A DNA stretch of 64,000 nucleotides, from contig NZ_JALHQD010000006.1 in NCBI RefSeq assembly GCF_022842145.1, positions 210,441 to 274,440 of the forward strand. The letters run 5' to 3'. Source of the stretch: Tabrizicola sp. GTDB lineage: Bacteria; Pseudomonadota; Alphaproteobacteria; Rhodobacterales; Rhodobacteraceae. The notes beneath the pieces were generated by a model. It did no database searches. It saw nothing but the letters and a program-made list of their open reading frames with translations, and was not told the origin of the DNA. Numbering within the stretch: position 1 is the first letter of the stretch; each line of letters starts with the position of its first letter. This document shows positions 33,837 to 44,109 of this stretch, in pieces. The translations under genes were made by a program, and so were the position numbers.

Positions 33837-35268
33837 CCGGACGGGCGACCAGCAACGCAAGTCCTGCCGCCAGTGCGGCCATCAGACTGGAGGTCAGCGC
33901 GACTGTGCCGAAGGCCGCACCTGTTGCGGCCAGATGCTGGGCGCTGTCGCCTGTGACACCAAAGCCCGGCGCAACCGGCCCGTAGGCCTCCGCGGCCATC
34001 CGGCCCAACAGCGCCACGGCGATCAGGCCCGCGACGCGGGCCACGGCATTGTTCACGCCCGAAGCGGCGCCCTGTTCGCCATCCTCGGCCCCTTGCATCG
34101 CCGCCGCTGTCAGGGGGGCCACGACCAGACCCAGGCCTAGTCCCGCGAGCGCGGTCAGCGGCACCACATGGGCCCAGAACTGACCCATCGGTGCCGCAAG
34201 CCAAAGTCCCGCATAGGCCAGCGCAACCAGCGCCGAGCCTGCGGCCATCAGGGGCCCCGCGCCGTAGCGGTCCGCCATCCGGCCCGCCGGGGCGGAAAGG
34301 ACCCCGATCAGGATCGAGATCGGCAGGAAGGCCGCCGTCACCTCCAGCGCCGTCACGTTCCAGGCCGTGACCGCGGTCATCGGCAGGTAGAACATCACCC
34401 CGTTCAAGGCGAAGTAGAGGACAAAGGTCACCACATTCGTCACCGCCAGCGTCCGGTTGCGAAAGAGGCCCAACCGCAGCATCGGGGCAGGGGCCACGGC
34501 CTCCCAGACCAGAAAGGCGGCCAGACTGGCGAGGGCGGCCAGCGCGACCCAGGCCGGGGCTGCAGCGTCCGTCAGCGCCCAGGCCATCAGCCCCAGCCCC
34601 AGCGTCGCCAGTCCCGCTCCCGGCAGGTCGACCCGGACACCCGGCTTGCCGATGTCGCCAGGTGTGCGGCCGCGGACCAGCCACAGCGCGACCAGACCCA
34701 AAGGCAGGTTCAGCGCGAAGATCAGCCGCCAGCCAAGTTCGCCGCCCCAGGTGACGAACATGCCGCCAATCACCGGACCAAGCGCGGTGGTCAGGGTCGA
34801 TGCGGCGGCCCAAAGGCCAAGGGCCCGGCCCCGTTCGGCGCGGGGATAGGCGCGCGAGATCATCGCCATCGACCCCGGCACCATCATCGCTGCCCCGACA
34901 CCCTTCGCGGCGCGGGCGGCGATCATCTGCTCGGGTGTCATGGCGAAGGCGCAGGCCAGCGACCCCGCCACGAAAACCAGGATGCCCAGCGAGAAGATCC
35001 GCGCGATGCCGAAACGGTCGCCCGCAGCACCCCCGACCAGGACCAGCGAGGAGACGGCCAGAAGGTAGGAGGCGTTGATCCATTGCGCTTGTTGCAGCGA
35101 CGCCCCCAGCGCCTCCCGCATCGCGGGCAGCGCGATCGACGTCACCGACGAGTCGATGAACCCCATCGACGAGGCCAGGATCGCGGCCCAGAGGATGATG
35201 CCCCTGTCACCCTCGGCACAGAAGGAAACGGGCACCGGAGTGCCCTCCGATGCCCGCGCAATGGTCAT
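33829..35268 (-). CDS. MFS drug exporter, DHA2 (EmrB/QacA) type with 14 spans
   Basis: The 479-residue protein has about 14 hydrophobic spans. The DHA2-type first-span motif is present as LASSMGFIDSSVTSIALPAM, and the motif A loop as GGAAGDRFGIARIF. Motif C is in the fifth span as TTALGPVIGGMFV. Such transporters expel hydrophobic or cationic compounds with proton antiport. No EmrA-like membrane fusion protein is adjacent, so it probably acts alone at the inner membrane. A gene-start region of only about 11 bases separates it from the bactofilin stop on the same strand. Confidence 0.9.
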   Translation of the reverse strand: MTIARASEGTPVPVSFCAEGDRGIILWAAILASSMGFIDSSVTSIALPAMREALGASLQQAQWINASYLLAVSSLVLVGGAAGDRFGIARIFSLGILVFVAGSLACAFAMTPEQMIAARAAKGVGAAMMVPGSMAMISRAYPRAERGRALGLWAAASTLTTALGPVIGGMFVTWGGELGWRLIFALNLPLGLVALWLVRGRTPGDIGKPGVRVDLPGAGLATLGLGLMAWALTDAAAPAWVALAALASLAAFLVWEAVAPAPMLRLGLFRNRTLAVTNVVTFVLYFALNGVMFYLPMTAVTAWNVTALEVTAAFLPISILIGVLSAPAGRMADRYGAGPLMAAGSALVALAYAGLWLAAPMGQFWAHVVPLTALAGLGLGLVVAPLTAAAMQGAEDGEQGAASGVNNAVARVAGLIAVALLGRMAAEAYGPVAPGFGVTGDSAQHLAATGAAFGTVALTSSLMAALAAGLALLVARPVR

Positions 35269-35279
35269 GGTGGGGTGGC

Positions 35280-35786
35280 TTATTCGGCGTCGGACGCAGG
35301 GACGGGCGTGTCCAGACGGACCGCGCCACCGGGGCCGCGGCCATTGGCCAGCGGGTCTTCCTGACGCTGAACCGAACCCTCGAAATGGGCGCCCGATTCG
35401 ATGGCGATGGTCTTGTGGATGATGTCGCCCTCGACCCGGGCGGTGGAGGTCAGGCGGACCTTCAGCCCGCGCACGCGACCGATCACCCGGCCGTTGACGA
35501 CGATGTCGTCGGCGACAATCTCGCCGCGGATGGTGGCGCTTTCGCCGACGGTCAGAAGATGCGCGCGGATGTCACCTTCCACGGTGCCCTCGACCTGGAT
35601 GTCGCCCGTGGTCCGCAGATTGCCCACGACGGTCAGATCCGACGACAGCACCGAGGCGGATGCCTTGCCCTTCGGAGCCGAGGGGGTGAAATCCATGCTG
35701 GGCTTGGTCATCGGGGTCTCCGGGGTTTTGGGCTTCTCGACCTCGGCCTTCGGGCCCGGCTCGTTGATGCGGCTCTTAGAAAACAT
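35280..35786 (-). CDS. Bactofilin
   Basis: The 168-residue protein has a disordered, Pro/Lys-rich N-terminus (about residues 1-45). The bactofilin beta-helix core follows (about 46-140), seen as short repeats such as DIQVEGTVEGDIRA, ATIRGEIVADDIVVNGRVIG and ARVEGDIIH. A disordered tail ends it. Bactofilins polymerise without nucleotide into membrane-associated scaffolds for cell-wall enzymes. Its start overlaps by 11 bases the end of the M23 peptidase gene, so the two are translationally coupled. Pairing with such a peptidase matches the LmdC-bactofilin morphogenesis modules of other alphaproteobacteria. Confidence 0.92.
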   Translation of the reverse strand: MFSKSRINEPGPKAEVEKPKTPETPMTKPSMDFTPSAPKGKASASVLSSDLTVVGNLRTTGDIQVEGTVEGDIRAHLLTVGESATIRGEIVADDIVVNGRVIGRVRGLKVRLTSTARVEGDIIHKTIAIESGAHFEGSVQRQEDPLANGRGPGGAVRLDTPVPASDAE

Positions 35787-37113
35787 TCTTCGCTGCCTTT
35801 ATGAAGGTCATCGGGTTTACGGCGTCACCGCCGAGGCGGACCTCGTAGTGGAGATGTGTGCCGGTGGAACGGCCTGAGTTGCCCATATCACCGATCCGGT
35901 CGCCGCGCGATACCCTTTGTCCGACCTCGACCCGGATCTGGCTGAGGTGCGCGTAGCGCGTCTCGACGCCAAAGTCGTGCTTGATCTTCACCAGACGGCC
36001 ATAGCCATTGTCCCAGCCGGCATGGACGATCACCCCGTCCGCGGTGGAAAAGACCGGCGTGCCATAGGCCCCCGCCATGTCGGTGCCTTCGTGCATCCGG
36101 GTGCCTGCTCCCTTGGGGTCCTGGCGGTAGCCAAAGCCCGAGGTCCAGCGGAAGCTGTCCTTGACCGGCATCGCGAAGGGAAGCTTGAACGCCGCGATGC
36201 GGTACATGTTCATCCGGTCCAGGCCGGTCAGGATCGCATTGGCCCGCAGTTCTTCGGCCGAAGGTGCGGCACCCGAGGTCGAGAACGATATCGGCGTCAG
36301 CGGGCCGCCCTGACCCGAGTAGCCCTCGCGCACCGCGCCGATCAGGTCGTCGGGCGACATGCCGGCCTCGCGGAACATCTTGTCCAGGGGTTCCACCGAG
36401 ACGGTCAGCGCCTCTTCCAGCCGGGTGAAGATCGCGTCGTTGCGCAGCTGCATCGCTTCCTTGGCGTCGGCGACCAGTGCGGCCTCCTCGCGCGCGGCTT
36501 CGGCATCGGCGAGGACCTCGTTGCGTTCCTCGGCGGCGTCGCCCAAAGCCCCGGTCAGGAACTCCAGCGTGGCCACGGTGTCACCCGCACGGCCCAGTTC
36601 GGTTGCAACACCCGATTGCGAATTCAGCGCCAGCGTCACGCGGTCGGCTTCGGCCCGGGCGGTGTCGCGGTCCTTGATCGTCTCGCGCAGCGTGTCCTGG
36701 ATCGCCTCGATCCCGGTCTCCAGCTCGCGCCGGCGGTCTTCGGAGGCAAGCAGACGCTCCTGCATTTCCGACACCTGGGTCAGCGCGATGCTGAACCGCT
36801 CCTGCGCGCGGGCGGCTTCCTCGGCCCGCAGGTCGCGGTCGGACGAGAGCGCGGTCAGCCGCTCTTCGTACAGCGCCTGTTGGCGCATCGACTGTTCGCG
36901 CGCCGAACCGGCACCAATGGAATCCATCATGATCAGCGCGGTGGCGACGATGGTCCAGGCCAGCGCCAGGGTTCCGCCCACGATCCCGATGATCTGCGTC
37001 GCCGGTCGCAGCCGGATGAAGCGGGTTTCGGTGTCGGACTTCAGGAACAGGCGTTGTTCAGGGAAATGCCGTTCCAGGCTTTGGTGGAACCGATAGGCGA
37101 GGCGATTCAGCAC
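35776..37113 (-). CDS. Membrane-anchored M23 (LytM) peptidoglycan endopeptidase, LmdC-like
   Basis: The 445-residue protein has a cytoplasmic N-terminus (about residues 1-40) and one span (IIGIVGGTLALAWTIVATAL). A long periplasmic coiled coil follows (about 75-240, rich in EEAARAQERF- and RDTARAEAD-type heptads). The C-terminal LytM domain has zinc ligands in MHEGTDMAG and THLHYEVRLG and a third His in YAHLSQ. A complete metal site implies an active DD-endopeptidase. The N-terminal tail may bind the coupled bactofilin polymer, directing cleavage to a site of curvature or growth (inference from related modules). Confidence 0.9.
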   Translation of the reverse strand: MLNRLAYRFHQSLERHFPEQRLFLKSDTETRFIRLRPATQIIGIVGGTLALAWTIVATALIMMDSIGAGSAREQSMRQQALYEERLTALSSDRDLRAEEAARAQERFSIALTQVSEMQERLLASEDRRRELETGIEAIQDTLRETIKDRDTARAEADRVTLALNSQSGVATELGRAGDTVATLEFLTGALGDAAEERNEVLADAEAAREEAALVADAKEAMQLRNDAIFTRLEEALTVSVEPLDKMFREAGMSPDDLIGAVREGYSGQGGPLTPISFSTSGAAPSAEELRANAILTGLDRMNMYRIAAFKLPFAMPVKDSFRWTSGFGYRQDPKGAGTRMHEGTDMAGAYGTPVFSTADGVIVHAGWDNGYGRLVKIKHDFGVETRYAHLSQIRVEVGQRVSRGDRIGDMGNSGRSTGTHLHYEVRLGGDAVNPMTFIKAAKNVF

Positions 37114-37282
37114 GTGGGGGTCATCCGTTCTTGCCCTGGCAGGGGCTTCAATAGGTTACCCCAAGGCGGCTGGCCCCAGGCTCGGACCTGATTAGCCATG
37201 CTGTTTCAGGGTCGCAACAATTTTGACCACAGGCTGAGTTTTTCCGCGCGGGACCCGGGGATTATCGGCAAAAAACCGCCGA

Positions 37283-38098
37283 TCACTCCCCGTCTTCGGT
37301 GAGCGGCCAATAGAAATCGGGCGGAATCCCGGCATCGGCCCGCTTTGCCTCGTTGAAGGGCGGTTTCAGCTGGCCGTGGAAATACCGGCGGACCAGGGCG
37401 TGGAACACCTCTTTCGGGTCGGTCCCGTCGCGACCGCAAAGCCAGTTGAACCACTTCGACCCATAGGCGACATGGGCCACTTCCTCGGCGTAGATCACCT
37501 CCAGCGCGGCCAGGGCCTGGGTTTCGCCGTGCTTGCGAAAGACCTCTATCATGCCCGGCGTCACGTCCAGCCCGCGCGCCTCCAGCACCATCGGCACGAC
37601 GGCCAGGCGGCCATGCAGGTCGAGGGCGGTATCCTCGGCGGCGCGCCACATTCCGGCATGGGCGGGCAGCGCGCCGTAGTGGCTGCCCATCGCCTCCAGA
37701 CAGTCGCAGATCAGGTTGAAATGCTTGGCTTCTTCGTCGGCGGCCTTGACCCAGTCGTCGTAGAAGCCCAGCGGCATCGGGTGGTCGGCGAAACGTGCGA
37801 TGATGTCCCAGTGCAGGTCGACCGCATTCAGTTCGATATGCGCCACGGCATGCAGAAGCGCGATGCGACCCTCGGGGCTGCCGGGGCGGCGGCGCGGGAC
37901 ATCCTTCGGGGACAGAAGCACGGGCGCTTCCGGGCGGGCAGGGCGCAGCGGTGGCTCGGCCCGGCCGATGGGCAGGGACTGGTTCGCCGCGCGGGCGGCA
38001 AACCAGGTGGCGGCATGGGCACGACCAAGCGCCGTCTTTGCGCGACCATCGGCGGTGGTCAGAACCTCGACCGCAAGTTCAGCCAGGCTTTGCGTCAT
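37283..38098 (-). CDS. DUF455 ferritin-like protein
   Basis: The 271-residue protein carries a ferritin-like four-helix bundle. Candidate di-iron ligands appear as Glu/His in LLHAVAHIELNAVDLHWD, EEAKHFNL, and Glu/His in YAEEVAHVAYG. This spacing matches the DUF455 family, related to MiaE-type and rubrerythrin-like diiron proteins. An oxidase or hydroxylase role is possible, but the substrate is unknown. The gene is preceded by an unusual long inverted repeat (38105-38160) that could fold in its leader. Confidence 0.85.
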   Translation of the reverse strand: MTQSLAELAVEVLTTADGRAKTALGRAHAATWFAARAANQSLPIGRAEPPLRPARPEAPVLLSPKDVPRRRPGSPEGRIALLHAVAHIELNAVDLHWDIIARFADHPMPLGFYDDWVKAADEEAKHFNLICDCLEAMGSHYGALPAHAGMWRAAEDTALDLHGRLAVVPMVLEARGLDVTPGMIEVFRKHGETQALAALEVIYAEEVAHVAYGSKWFNWLCGRDGTDPKEVFHALVRRYFHGQLKPPFNEAKRADAGIPPDFYWPLTEDGE

Positions 38099-38104
38099 CG
38101 GTCA

Positions 38105-38160
38105 GGTCCCGCAAATCTATTCGAAAAGATTGCATATTCCCTCGAAGGAATTTGCGGACC
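38105..38160. repeat. Long imperfect hairpin between bcp and the DUF455 gene
   Basis: GGTCCCGCAAAT and ATTTGCGGACC pair as an 11-base-pair stem with one bulged C, enclosing 33 bases that contain a smaller TTCC/GGAA hairpin. The structure starts six bases before the DUF455 ATG complement and ends eight bases before the bcp stop. It could act as a terminator without T-tract, a leader attenuator or an operator. Confidence 0.5.
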
Positions 38161-38167
38161 CCTTCTG

Positions 38168-38629
38168 TCACAGCGCCTGCGCTGCCGCCAGCACCTCGTC
38201 GGCGTGGCCCTTGACGCTGACCTTGTTCCAGACCCGCGCCACCTGACCTGCGCCGTCGATCAGCACCGTCGTCCGCTCGATCCCCATGTAGGTCTTGCCG
38301 TACATGCTTTTCTCCAGCCAGACGCCGTAATCCTCGCAGGTGTGACCCGCCTCGTCCGACGCCAGGATGATCCCCAGACCGTGCTTCTTGCAGAACTTCT
38401 CGTGGCTTTTGACGCTGTCCTTCGACATGCCGATCACCGTGGTCCCCGCGGCCGCAAACTCGGCCTGGCGGGCGTTGAAGTCCTGGGCTTCCAGCGTGCA
38501 ACCCGGCGTGTCGTCCTTGGGGTAGAAGTACAGGACCACCTTGCCGGGCTTCAGCCCCGAAAGCGTCACGGTGCCGCCACCATCGCGGGGCAGGGTGAAA
38601 TCGGGGGCGGTCTGTCCGGCGGAAATCAT
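38168..38629 (-). CDS. bcp: Thioredoxin-dependent peroxiredoxin (Bcp/PrxQ)
   Basis: Bcp reduces hydrogen and organic peroxides in the cytoplasm. The ATG at 38629 is preceded by AAGGAGCCGCCC; the track start is 13 codons too early. The 153-residue protein has the peroxidatic cysteine Cys44 in KDDTPGCTLEAQDF. The E. coli-type resolving Cys five residues later is replaced (Gln49), but Cys80 in EKFCKKHG sits where other Bcp proteins place their resolving cysteine. This suggests an atypical 2-Cys mechanism. It is divergent from the DUF3971 gene. Confidence 0.93.
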   Translation of the reverse strand: MISAGQTAPDFTLPRDGGGTVTLSGLKPGKVVLYFYPKDDTPGCTLEAQDFNARQAEFAAAGTTVIGMSKDSVKSHEKFCKKHGLGIILASDEAGHTCEDYGVWLEKSMYGKTYMGIERTTVLIDGAGQVARVWNKVSVKGHADEVLAAAQAL

Positions 38630-38755
38630 GGGCGGCTCCTTGCCTTGTGCACGTTTGTGACTTTGCATCTAGTTGCCTTCGCGCAAAGATAAAGGCAGGG
38701 AAAGCACCGGCGCTCTGCACGGGGCGACGGCAGGTGAGCGGGGCGCCAACTTCAG

Positions 38756-41700
38756 ATGAACGACCAGTCGGCGGGCTTGGAAGACGGGCGCAGTCCCGTT
38801 GCCGCGCCGGCGCGGGCAGAACCCCTGCTTCTGAGCCATCCCGAACCTGACCCGCCGACCCCACCTGGTCGCCCCGACCGACCGGCCCGCGCACGCAGAT
38901 CGCGCCGCCGGGGCGGGATCAGCCTGACCGTGATCCTGACGCTGGTCGTGCTGGCCCTTGGCTTTGGCTACCTGACGATGGCCTATACCGGCAAGACCAT
39001 CCGGGTCCCGACCTGGGGCGTCGCCGAGATCGAGGCGCGGCTGAACCAGGGCCTGGCCCAGGCGCGGTTGCCAAAGGGGACTGCCGTCTCTCTGGGCGCG
39101 GTGGAACTGGCGGTCGATGCCGATTTCGTGCCCCGCTTCCGGCTGGAGGACATCCGCCTGATCGGTGAGACCGGCCGCTCGCTTCTGGCCCTCCCCGAGG
39201 CGATGGTCGCTTTCGAGCCGCGGGCACTGCTGACCGGCCGGGTGCGCCCGTCCGAGGTCCGGCTTCTGGGCGCCCGGCTTGCGGTGCGACGCGACGCGGC
39301 CGGCCGGATCGACCTGCAGTTCGAAGGCAGCGCCACCGGTGCCGGACCGCAAAGCCTGTCCGACGTGCTGACCGCGGTCGAGACGGCCTTCGCGGGGCCC
39401 GCCTTCGACTCGCTGACCTTGATCGAGGCCGAGGGCCTGACCCTGGTCCTGACCGACGACCGCGCGGGCCGGACCTGGCAGGTGGGCGACGGACGGCTGG
39501 CGATTCAGAACGGCGAGACGACGATTTCGGCCGAACTTGGCCTGACGCTGCTGCAGGGTGCGGTGCCGGCGCAGGCGGTGCTGACGCTGGTGTCCGACAA
39601 GGGGGCCAAGACCGCGCGTCTGAGCGCCAAGGTCGACAACATCGCCGCGACGGACCTTGCCGCGATGGCCCCGCCGCTGGCCTTCCTGGCCTTCGTCGAC
39701 GCGCCGATCTCCGGGGCGCTGGAGGCACGGTTGGGCGGGGACGGGCGGTTCGACAGCCTGACCGCCGAACTGGGCCTTGCGGCAGGCAGCCTCGCACCCG
39801 GGGCGGGTGCGCGTCCGGTCGGCTTTGACCGCGCCGCGCTGTCCCTGGCCTATGATCCGGCGACGGCGCGGATCCAGCTTTCCAGCCTGTCGGTCGAAAG
39901 CCCCTCCCTCCGCCTGACCGCCAGCGGGCACGGCGATCTGCTGGCCTCGGACGGAACACCCCTGGCCGTCGGCGCATTGCCCGACAGCATCCTCGCCCAG
40001 ATCGCGGTCCAGGAGGTCATGCTGGACCCCGAGGGCCTGTTCGAGGAACCCGTCCGCTTCGGCAATGGTGCCTTGGACATGCGGCTTCGGCTGAAACCCT
40101 TCCGGCTGGACATCGGCCAGCTGTCCCTGATCGAAGGTGAGGAACGGCTGCTCCTCTCAGGCTCCGCCGAGACGCTGGAGGATGGCTGGCGGGTGGCGCT
40201 GGACGTGGCGCTGAACCAGATCCAGACCGAACGCCTGCTGAAAGTCTGGCCGGTCTCGGCGGTGCCGAAGACCCGCAGCTGGTTTGCCACCAACGTGGGT
40301 CAGGGCCTGCTGACCGACGTCCAGGCCGCCCTTCGCCTGCAACCGGGCGGGCAGCCGCAATTCACCCTCGGCTACGAGTTTTCCGACACCGAGGTCCGCT
40401 TCGTGCGCACCCTGCCGCCGATCCTGAACGGCCGCGGCCATGCCACGCTGGAGAACAAGACCTATACTGTCGCCCTGGACAAAGGCCATATCATCGCCCC
40501 CGAAGGCGGCCGGATCGAGGCGGACGGGACCGTCTTCCAGATCCTCGACATCACCCAGCGCCCGGCCACCGCCAAAGTCGATCTCGTGACCTCAGCCAGC
40601 CTGACCGCCACGCTTTCGCTGCTGGACCAGGAGCCGTTCAGCTTCTTCTCCAAGGCCGGGCAGCCCTACAACCTGGGCGACGGCCGCGCCGAATTGGCCG
40701 CCACCATCATCATGCCGCTGAAGCCCCGCATCCTGATCGAGGACGTCAGCTTCACCGTCGCAGGTTACATCCGCAACTTCACCTCGCCCGCCCTTGTCCC
40801 CGGACGCATCCTGACTGCGCCCGAGATCGAGGTCGCGGTCAACACCGAAGGGCTGGAACTGCGCGGCAAGGGCAAGCTCGACATCATGCCGGTGGACCTG
40901 ATCTATCGCCAGGGCTTCGGGCCGGAACAGAAGGGCCGCGCCCGGGTCAACGGCACGGTGCAGCTGTCGGACGCGGTCCTGCGCGACTTCGGGATCGAAC
41001 TGCCCGCAGGATCGGTCAAGGGCGAAGGTCCTGCGGCGATCGACGTGGCCCTGGTCAAGGACCTGCCGCCGCAACTGACGCTGACCTCGAACCTGGCGGG
41101 CCTTGCCCTCCGCCTTGACGCCCTGGGCTGGTCGAAGCCCGCGGGAACCCGCGCCGCCCTGGACCTTGAAGCCCGACTTTCGCGCGAGCCCGTGGTCGAA
41201 CGCCTGACACTGGATGCCCCCGGACTGGATGCGCGCGGCCGGATCACCACGCGCGAAGGCGGCGGGCTGGAGGCGGCCACCTTCGAACGGGTCGCCGCCG
41301 GCGACTGGCTTGACGCCGCCGTGACGCTGACCGGGAGGGGTCGCGGTGCGCTGGACGTGGCCCTGACCGGCGGCAGCCTCGACATGCGGCGGATGCCCGA
41401 CGGCGGCGGCGACGCGGGCGGTGGCGGGCCGATCAACGTGCGCCTCGACAGCCTGCGGATCTCGGAGGGCATCGCGCTGACCGACTTCCGCGGCGAGTTT
41501 GGCAGCCGCAGCGGCTTCAGCGGCCGCTTCGTCGCGGCCGTCAACGACATGGCGCTGGTTGAAGGCATCGTCGCCCCCGCAGAAGGCGGCAGCGCCATCC
41601 GCATCACCTCGGAGAACGCGGGGGCCGTGATGGCGGCGGCGGGCATCTTCGACCAGGGGCGCGGTGGCAATCTGGACATGACCCTGTTCCCGCGCGGGCC

Positions 41701-42181
41701 CAAGGGCGAATACAATGGTGCGGCCACCTTCACCCGGCTGCGCATCCAGGGCGCGCCCGCTTTGGCCGAGCTTCTCTCGGCGATTTCGGTCGTGGGCCTG
41801 CTGGAGCAGATGAACGGCGAGGGGCTGGCCTTCAACAACGGCGAGGTGAAATTCATCCTCACGCCAAAGGCGATCGAGATCACGGCAGGCTCTGCTGTCG
41901 GTGCCTCTCTTGGCATTTCCTTTGCCGGGCTTTACCTGACCGGCTCGGGTGCGATCGACCTGCAGGGGGTGATCTCGCCGATCTATCTGGTCAACGGGGT
42001 GGGGCAGATCCTGACACGCAAGGGCGAGGGGCTATTCGGCTTCAACTACCGCGTCACCGGCACGGCCGAGGACCCGAATGTTGCGGTGAACCCGCTGTCG
42101 GTGCTGACGCCCGGCATGTTCCGCGAGTTGTTCCGCCAGCGACCGCCCAACCTGAAGGACGCGCAGGGGAGCGGCGGATGA
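38756..42181 (+). CDS. AsmA-like DUF3971 giant envelope protein (YhdP-type)
   Basis: The 1141-residue protein has a Pro/Arg-rich cytoplasmic tail (about residues 1-55) and one span ([19 protein letters not shown]). A very long repetitive beta-rich periplasmic domain follows. The C-terminal AsmA-like block ends with [20 protein letters not shown] and [18 protein letters not shown]. Proteins of the AsmA/YhdP group form hydrophobic grooves bridging the envelope and are implicated in phospholipid transport to the outer membrane. It overlaps queA by four bases (ATGA), so the two are coupled. Confidence 0.87.
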   Translation: MNDQSAGLEDGRSPVAAPARAEPLLLSHPEPDPPTPPGRPDRPARARRSRRRGGISLTVILTLVVLALGFGYLTMAYTGKTIRVPTWGVAEIEARLNQGLAQARLPKGTAVSLGAVELAVDADFVPRFRLEDIRLIGETGRSLLALPEAMVAFEPRALLTGRVRPSEVRLLGARLAVRRDAAGRIDLQFEGSATGAGPQSLSDVLTAVETAFAGPAFDSLTLIEAEGLTLVLTDDRAGRTWQVGDGRLAIQNGETTISAELGLTLLQGAVPAQAVLTLVSDKGAKTARLSAKVDNIAATDLAAMAPPLAFLAFVDAPISGALEARLGGDGRFDSLTAELGLAAGSLAPGAGARPVGFDRAALSLAYDPATARIQLSSLSVESPSLRLTASGHGDLLASDGTPLAVGALPDSILAQIAVQEVMLDPEGLFEEPVRFGNGALDMRLRLKPFRLDIGQLSLIEGEERLLLSGSAETLEDGWRVALDVALNQIQTERLLKVWPVSAVPKTRSWFATNVGQGLLTDVQAALRLQPGGQPQFTLGYEFSDTEVRFVRTLPPILNGRGHATLENKTYTVALDKGHIIAPEGGRIEADGTVFQILDITQRPATAKVDLVTSASLTATLSLLDQEPFSFFSKAGQPYNLGDGRAELAATIIMPLKPRILIEDVSFTVAGYIRNFTSPALVPGRILTAPEIEVAVNTEGLELRGKGKLDIMPVDLIYRQGFGPEQKGRARVNGTVQLSDAVLRDFGIELPAGSVKGEGPAAIDVALVKDLPPQLTLTSNLAGLALRLDALGWSKPAGTRAALDLEARLSREPVVERLTLDAPGLDARGRITTREGGGLEAATFERVAAGDWLDAAVTLTGRGRGALDVALTGGSLDMRRMPDGGGDAGGGGPINVRLDSLRISEGIALTDFRGEFGSRSGFSGRFVAAVNDMALVEGIVAPAEGGSAIRITSENAGAVMAAAGIFDQGRGGNLDMTLFPRGPKGEYNGAATFTRLRIQGAPALAELLSAISVVGLLEQMNGEGLAFNNGEVKFILTPKAIEITAGSAVGASLGISFAGLYLTGSGAIDLQGVISPIYLVNGVGQILTRKGEGLFGFNYRVTGTAEDPNVAVNPLSVLTPGMFRELFRQRPPNLKDAQGSGG

Positions 42182-43218
42182 AGCTGGACGATTTCGATTT
42201 CGACCTGCCCGAGGCGCTGATTGCCACGCGGCCCGCCCGCCCGCGCCCCTCGGCCCGGCTTCTCTTGGCGGAAGGCGACCGGATCAGCGACCGGCATGTG
42301 TTTGATCTGGTGGACATCCTGCGGCCCGGCGACCGGCTGGTCCTGAACAATACCAAGGTCCTGCCCGCGCGGCTGTTCGGCACCCGCCAGCGCGGTGAGG
42401 CGGTGGCAAAGGTCGAGATCACCCTTCTGGAACCGCGTGCCGTGGGCTGGCGGGCGCTGGCCAAGCCCCTGCGCAAGGTGCAGGTGGGGGAGGTGATCCG
42501 CTTTTCGGACCGGCTTTCCGCGACGGTGGCCGAAAAGTCCGAAACCGACCTGACGCTCACATTCGAGCTGACCGGGGATGACTTCGACACCGCCTTGGCC
42601 GAGGCCGGAGTGATGCCGCTGCCGCCCTATATCGCGGCCAAGCGCGCGGCGGACGACCAGGACCGGACCGATTACCAGACCGTCTTCGCCCGCCACACCG
42701 GGGCCGTTGCCGCGCCCACGGCCAGCCTGCATTTCGATGTGGAATTGCTGAAGGCGCTGGCGGCCAAGGGGGTCGATTTCACCGAAGTCACCCTGCATGT
42801 CGGCGCCGGCACCTTCCTTCCTGTCAAGGTCGAGGACGTGACGACCCACAAGATGCACGCCGAATGGGGCCGCGTCACCGCGGCGGCGGCAGACGAGATC
42901 AACGCGACAAGGCGGGCAGGGGGACGGGTGATCCCTGTCGGCACCACCGCGCTGCGGCTGATCGAAAGCGCCGCGGCTCCGGACGGGGTCCTGCATCCGT
43001 GGGAGGGGGAGACCGACATCTTCATCTATCCCGGCTACAAGTTCCGGGTGACGGACGCGTTGATGACCAACTTCCACCTCCCGAAATCTACGCTGGTGAT
43101 GCTGGTCGCGGCCCTGATGGGCGAAGACCGCATCCGCGCGATCTATGCCCAAGCGATCGTCGCGGGCTACCGCTTCTTCAGCTATGGCGACAGCTCGCTT
43201 CTTGTCCCCGATCCCTAG
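42178..43218 (+). CDS. queA: S-adenosylmethionine:tRNA ribosyltransferase-isomerase
   Basis: QueA transfers and isomerises the ribosyl part of SAM onto preQ1 in tRNA, making epoxyqueuosine at position 34 of Asp, Asn, His and Tyr tRNAs. The 346-residue protein begins [20 protein letters not shown], and has [13 protein letters not shown], the substrate-site TAPTASLHF-type block and THVGAGTF-like [10 protein letters not shown]. The C-terminal [16 protein letters not shown] is typical. The queuosine substrates include tRNA-Asp(GTC), encoded twice in this window. Its stop overlaps the convergent GNAT stop in CTAG. Confidence 0.96.
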   Translation: MKLDDFDFDLPEALIATRPARPRPSARLLLAEGDRISDRHVFDLVDILRPGDRLVLNNTKVLPARLFGTRQRGEAVAKVEITLLEPRAVGWRALAKPLRKVQVGEVIRFSDRLSATVAEKSETDLTLTFELTGDDFDTALAEAGVMPLPPYIAAKRAADDQDRTDYQTVFARHTGAVAAPTASLHFDVELLKALAAKGVDFTEVTLHVGAGTFLPVKVEDVTTHKMHAEWGRVTAAAADEINATRRAGGRVIPVGTTALRLIESAAAPDGVLHPWEGETDIFIYPGYKFRVTDALMTNFHLPKSTLVMLVAALMGEDRIRAIYAQAIVAGYRFFSYGDSSLLVPDP

Positions 43219-43943
43219 CGGCTAAAGACGAAACCTTCCCAGTCGCCCGCATCACGCCCGCGCGGGGCAAGGCCCAGGCTTTGCCGGTCGCAAGGCGCGA
43301 AGCCGCAGGCCAGAAGCAGGCGCTTCGATCCCGGGTTGGCGGGGTGCACCCGGGCGGTGATCCGGGTGATATGCGGCTTTCTGACCGCAAGCCGGTCCAG
43401 AAATCGCTGCACCATGTCACGCCCGTGGCCCTTGCCGCGGTGGGCCGCAGCGATCCAGTAGCTCAATTCCCCGGTGTCCGGGGTTGCCCCGTATTCCAGC
43501 CGAACCTGACCCACCGGCTGCCCGCCGACGCTGGCGACCCGCACCTTGTGGTGCGTGCCTTCGGTCGACAGCGCGATCAGCGCGCGGGCCATGTCATCGT
43601 CCAGGGACCCCGGCCGATCCTCCAGCATGTAGGTCCACAAGCTGGGGTCGCTCATCAGGGCGCGGTAGGCTGGCAGGTCATCCTCGACCCAGACCCGCAG
43701 GGACAACGCCTGGGGCCGGACATAGACCGGAGTGCCGGTGACCTGCTTGTGCAGCGGCAGGACGCCCATCTGCCAGGACAGCGGCGGGGCGGTGTCATCC
43801 TCGTCCTCGGTCTGGTGGACCCAGCCTTGCTGCAACGGACAATAGGCCAAAGGCTCACCCAGGGCCCGCGCCCTGGCAAGCTCCTCGGCGTCCAGCACGC
43901 CGTCGAAGCGGTTGCGGCCGGTCCGCGTATCCCCTTTGGTCAT
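43215..43943 (-). CDS. GNAT N-acetyltransferase with N-terminal extension
   Basis: The 242-residue protein has a roughly 75-residue N-terminal region of unclear fold ([17 protein letters not shown]). A GNAT domain of the Acetyltransf_3 type follows, with acetyl-CoA loop [20 protein letters not shown] and a C-terminal half [17 protein letters not shown]. This pattern resembles RimJ/RimL-like enzymes acting on protein N-termini or small amines; the substrate is unknown. AAAGGGAGCACGCC precedes the ATG. It is convergent with queA and divergent from the MFS gene. Confidence 0.85.
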   Translation of the reverse strand: MTKGDTRTGRNRFDGVLDAEELARARALGEPLAYCPLQQGWVHQTEDEDDTAPPLSWQMGVLPLHKQVTGTPVYVRPQALSLRVWVEDDLPAYRALMSDPSLWTYMLEDRPGSLDDDMARALIALSTEGTHHKVRVASVGGQPVGQVRLEYGATPDTGELSYWIAAAHRGKGHGRDMVQRFLDRLAVRKPHITRITARVHPANPGSKRLLLACGFAPCDRQSLGLAPRGRDAGDWEGFVFSR

Positions 43944-44109
43944 GGCGTGCTCCCTTTTGTCGTTCCAGCCTAAGTGGGAAGCCCTTGGCCGAATTCAATA
44001 ACTGTGTCGGGTACAATTCCGCGGGCCAAAGGAAACCCTGCCGGGCCGCTTGCCTTGTGCCGAAACTTCGGGCAGGCAGACCGCCTATCCCCGCGCGGCA
44101 GGAACGACG

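Noticed and set aside
37262-37285. Hairpin ATCGGC-AAAAAACC-GCCGAT after the DUF455 gene as a terminator
   Set aside because: The T-run lies in the loop, not after the stem, so it does not fit an intrinsic terminator.
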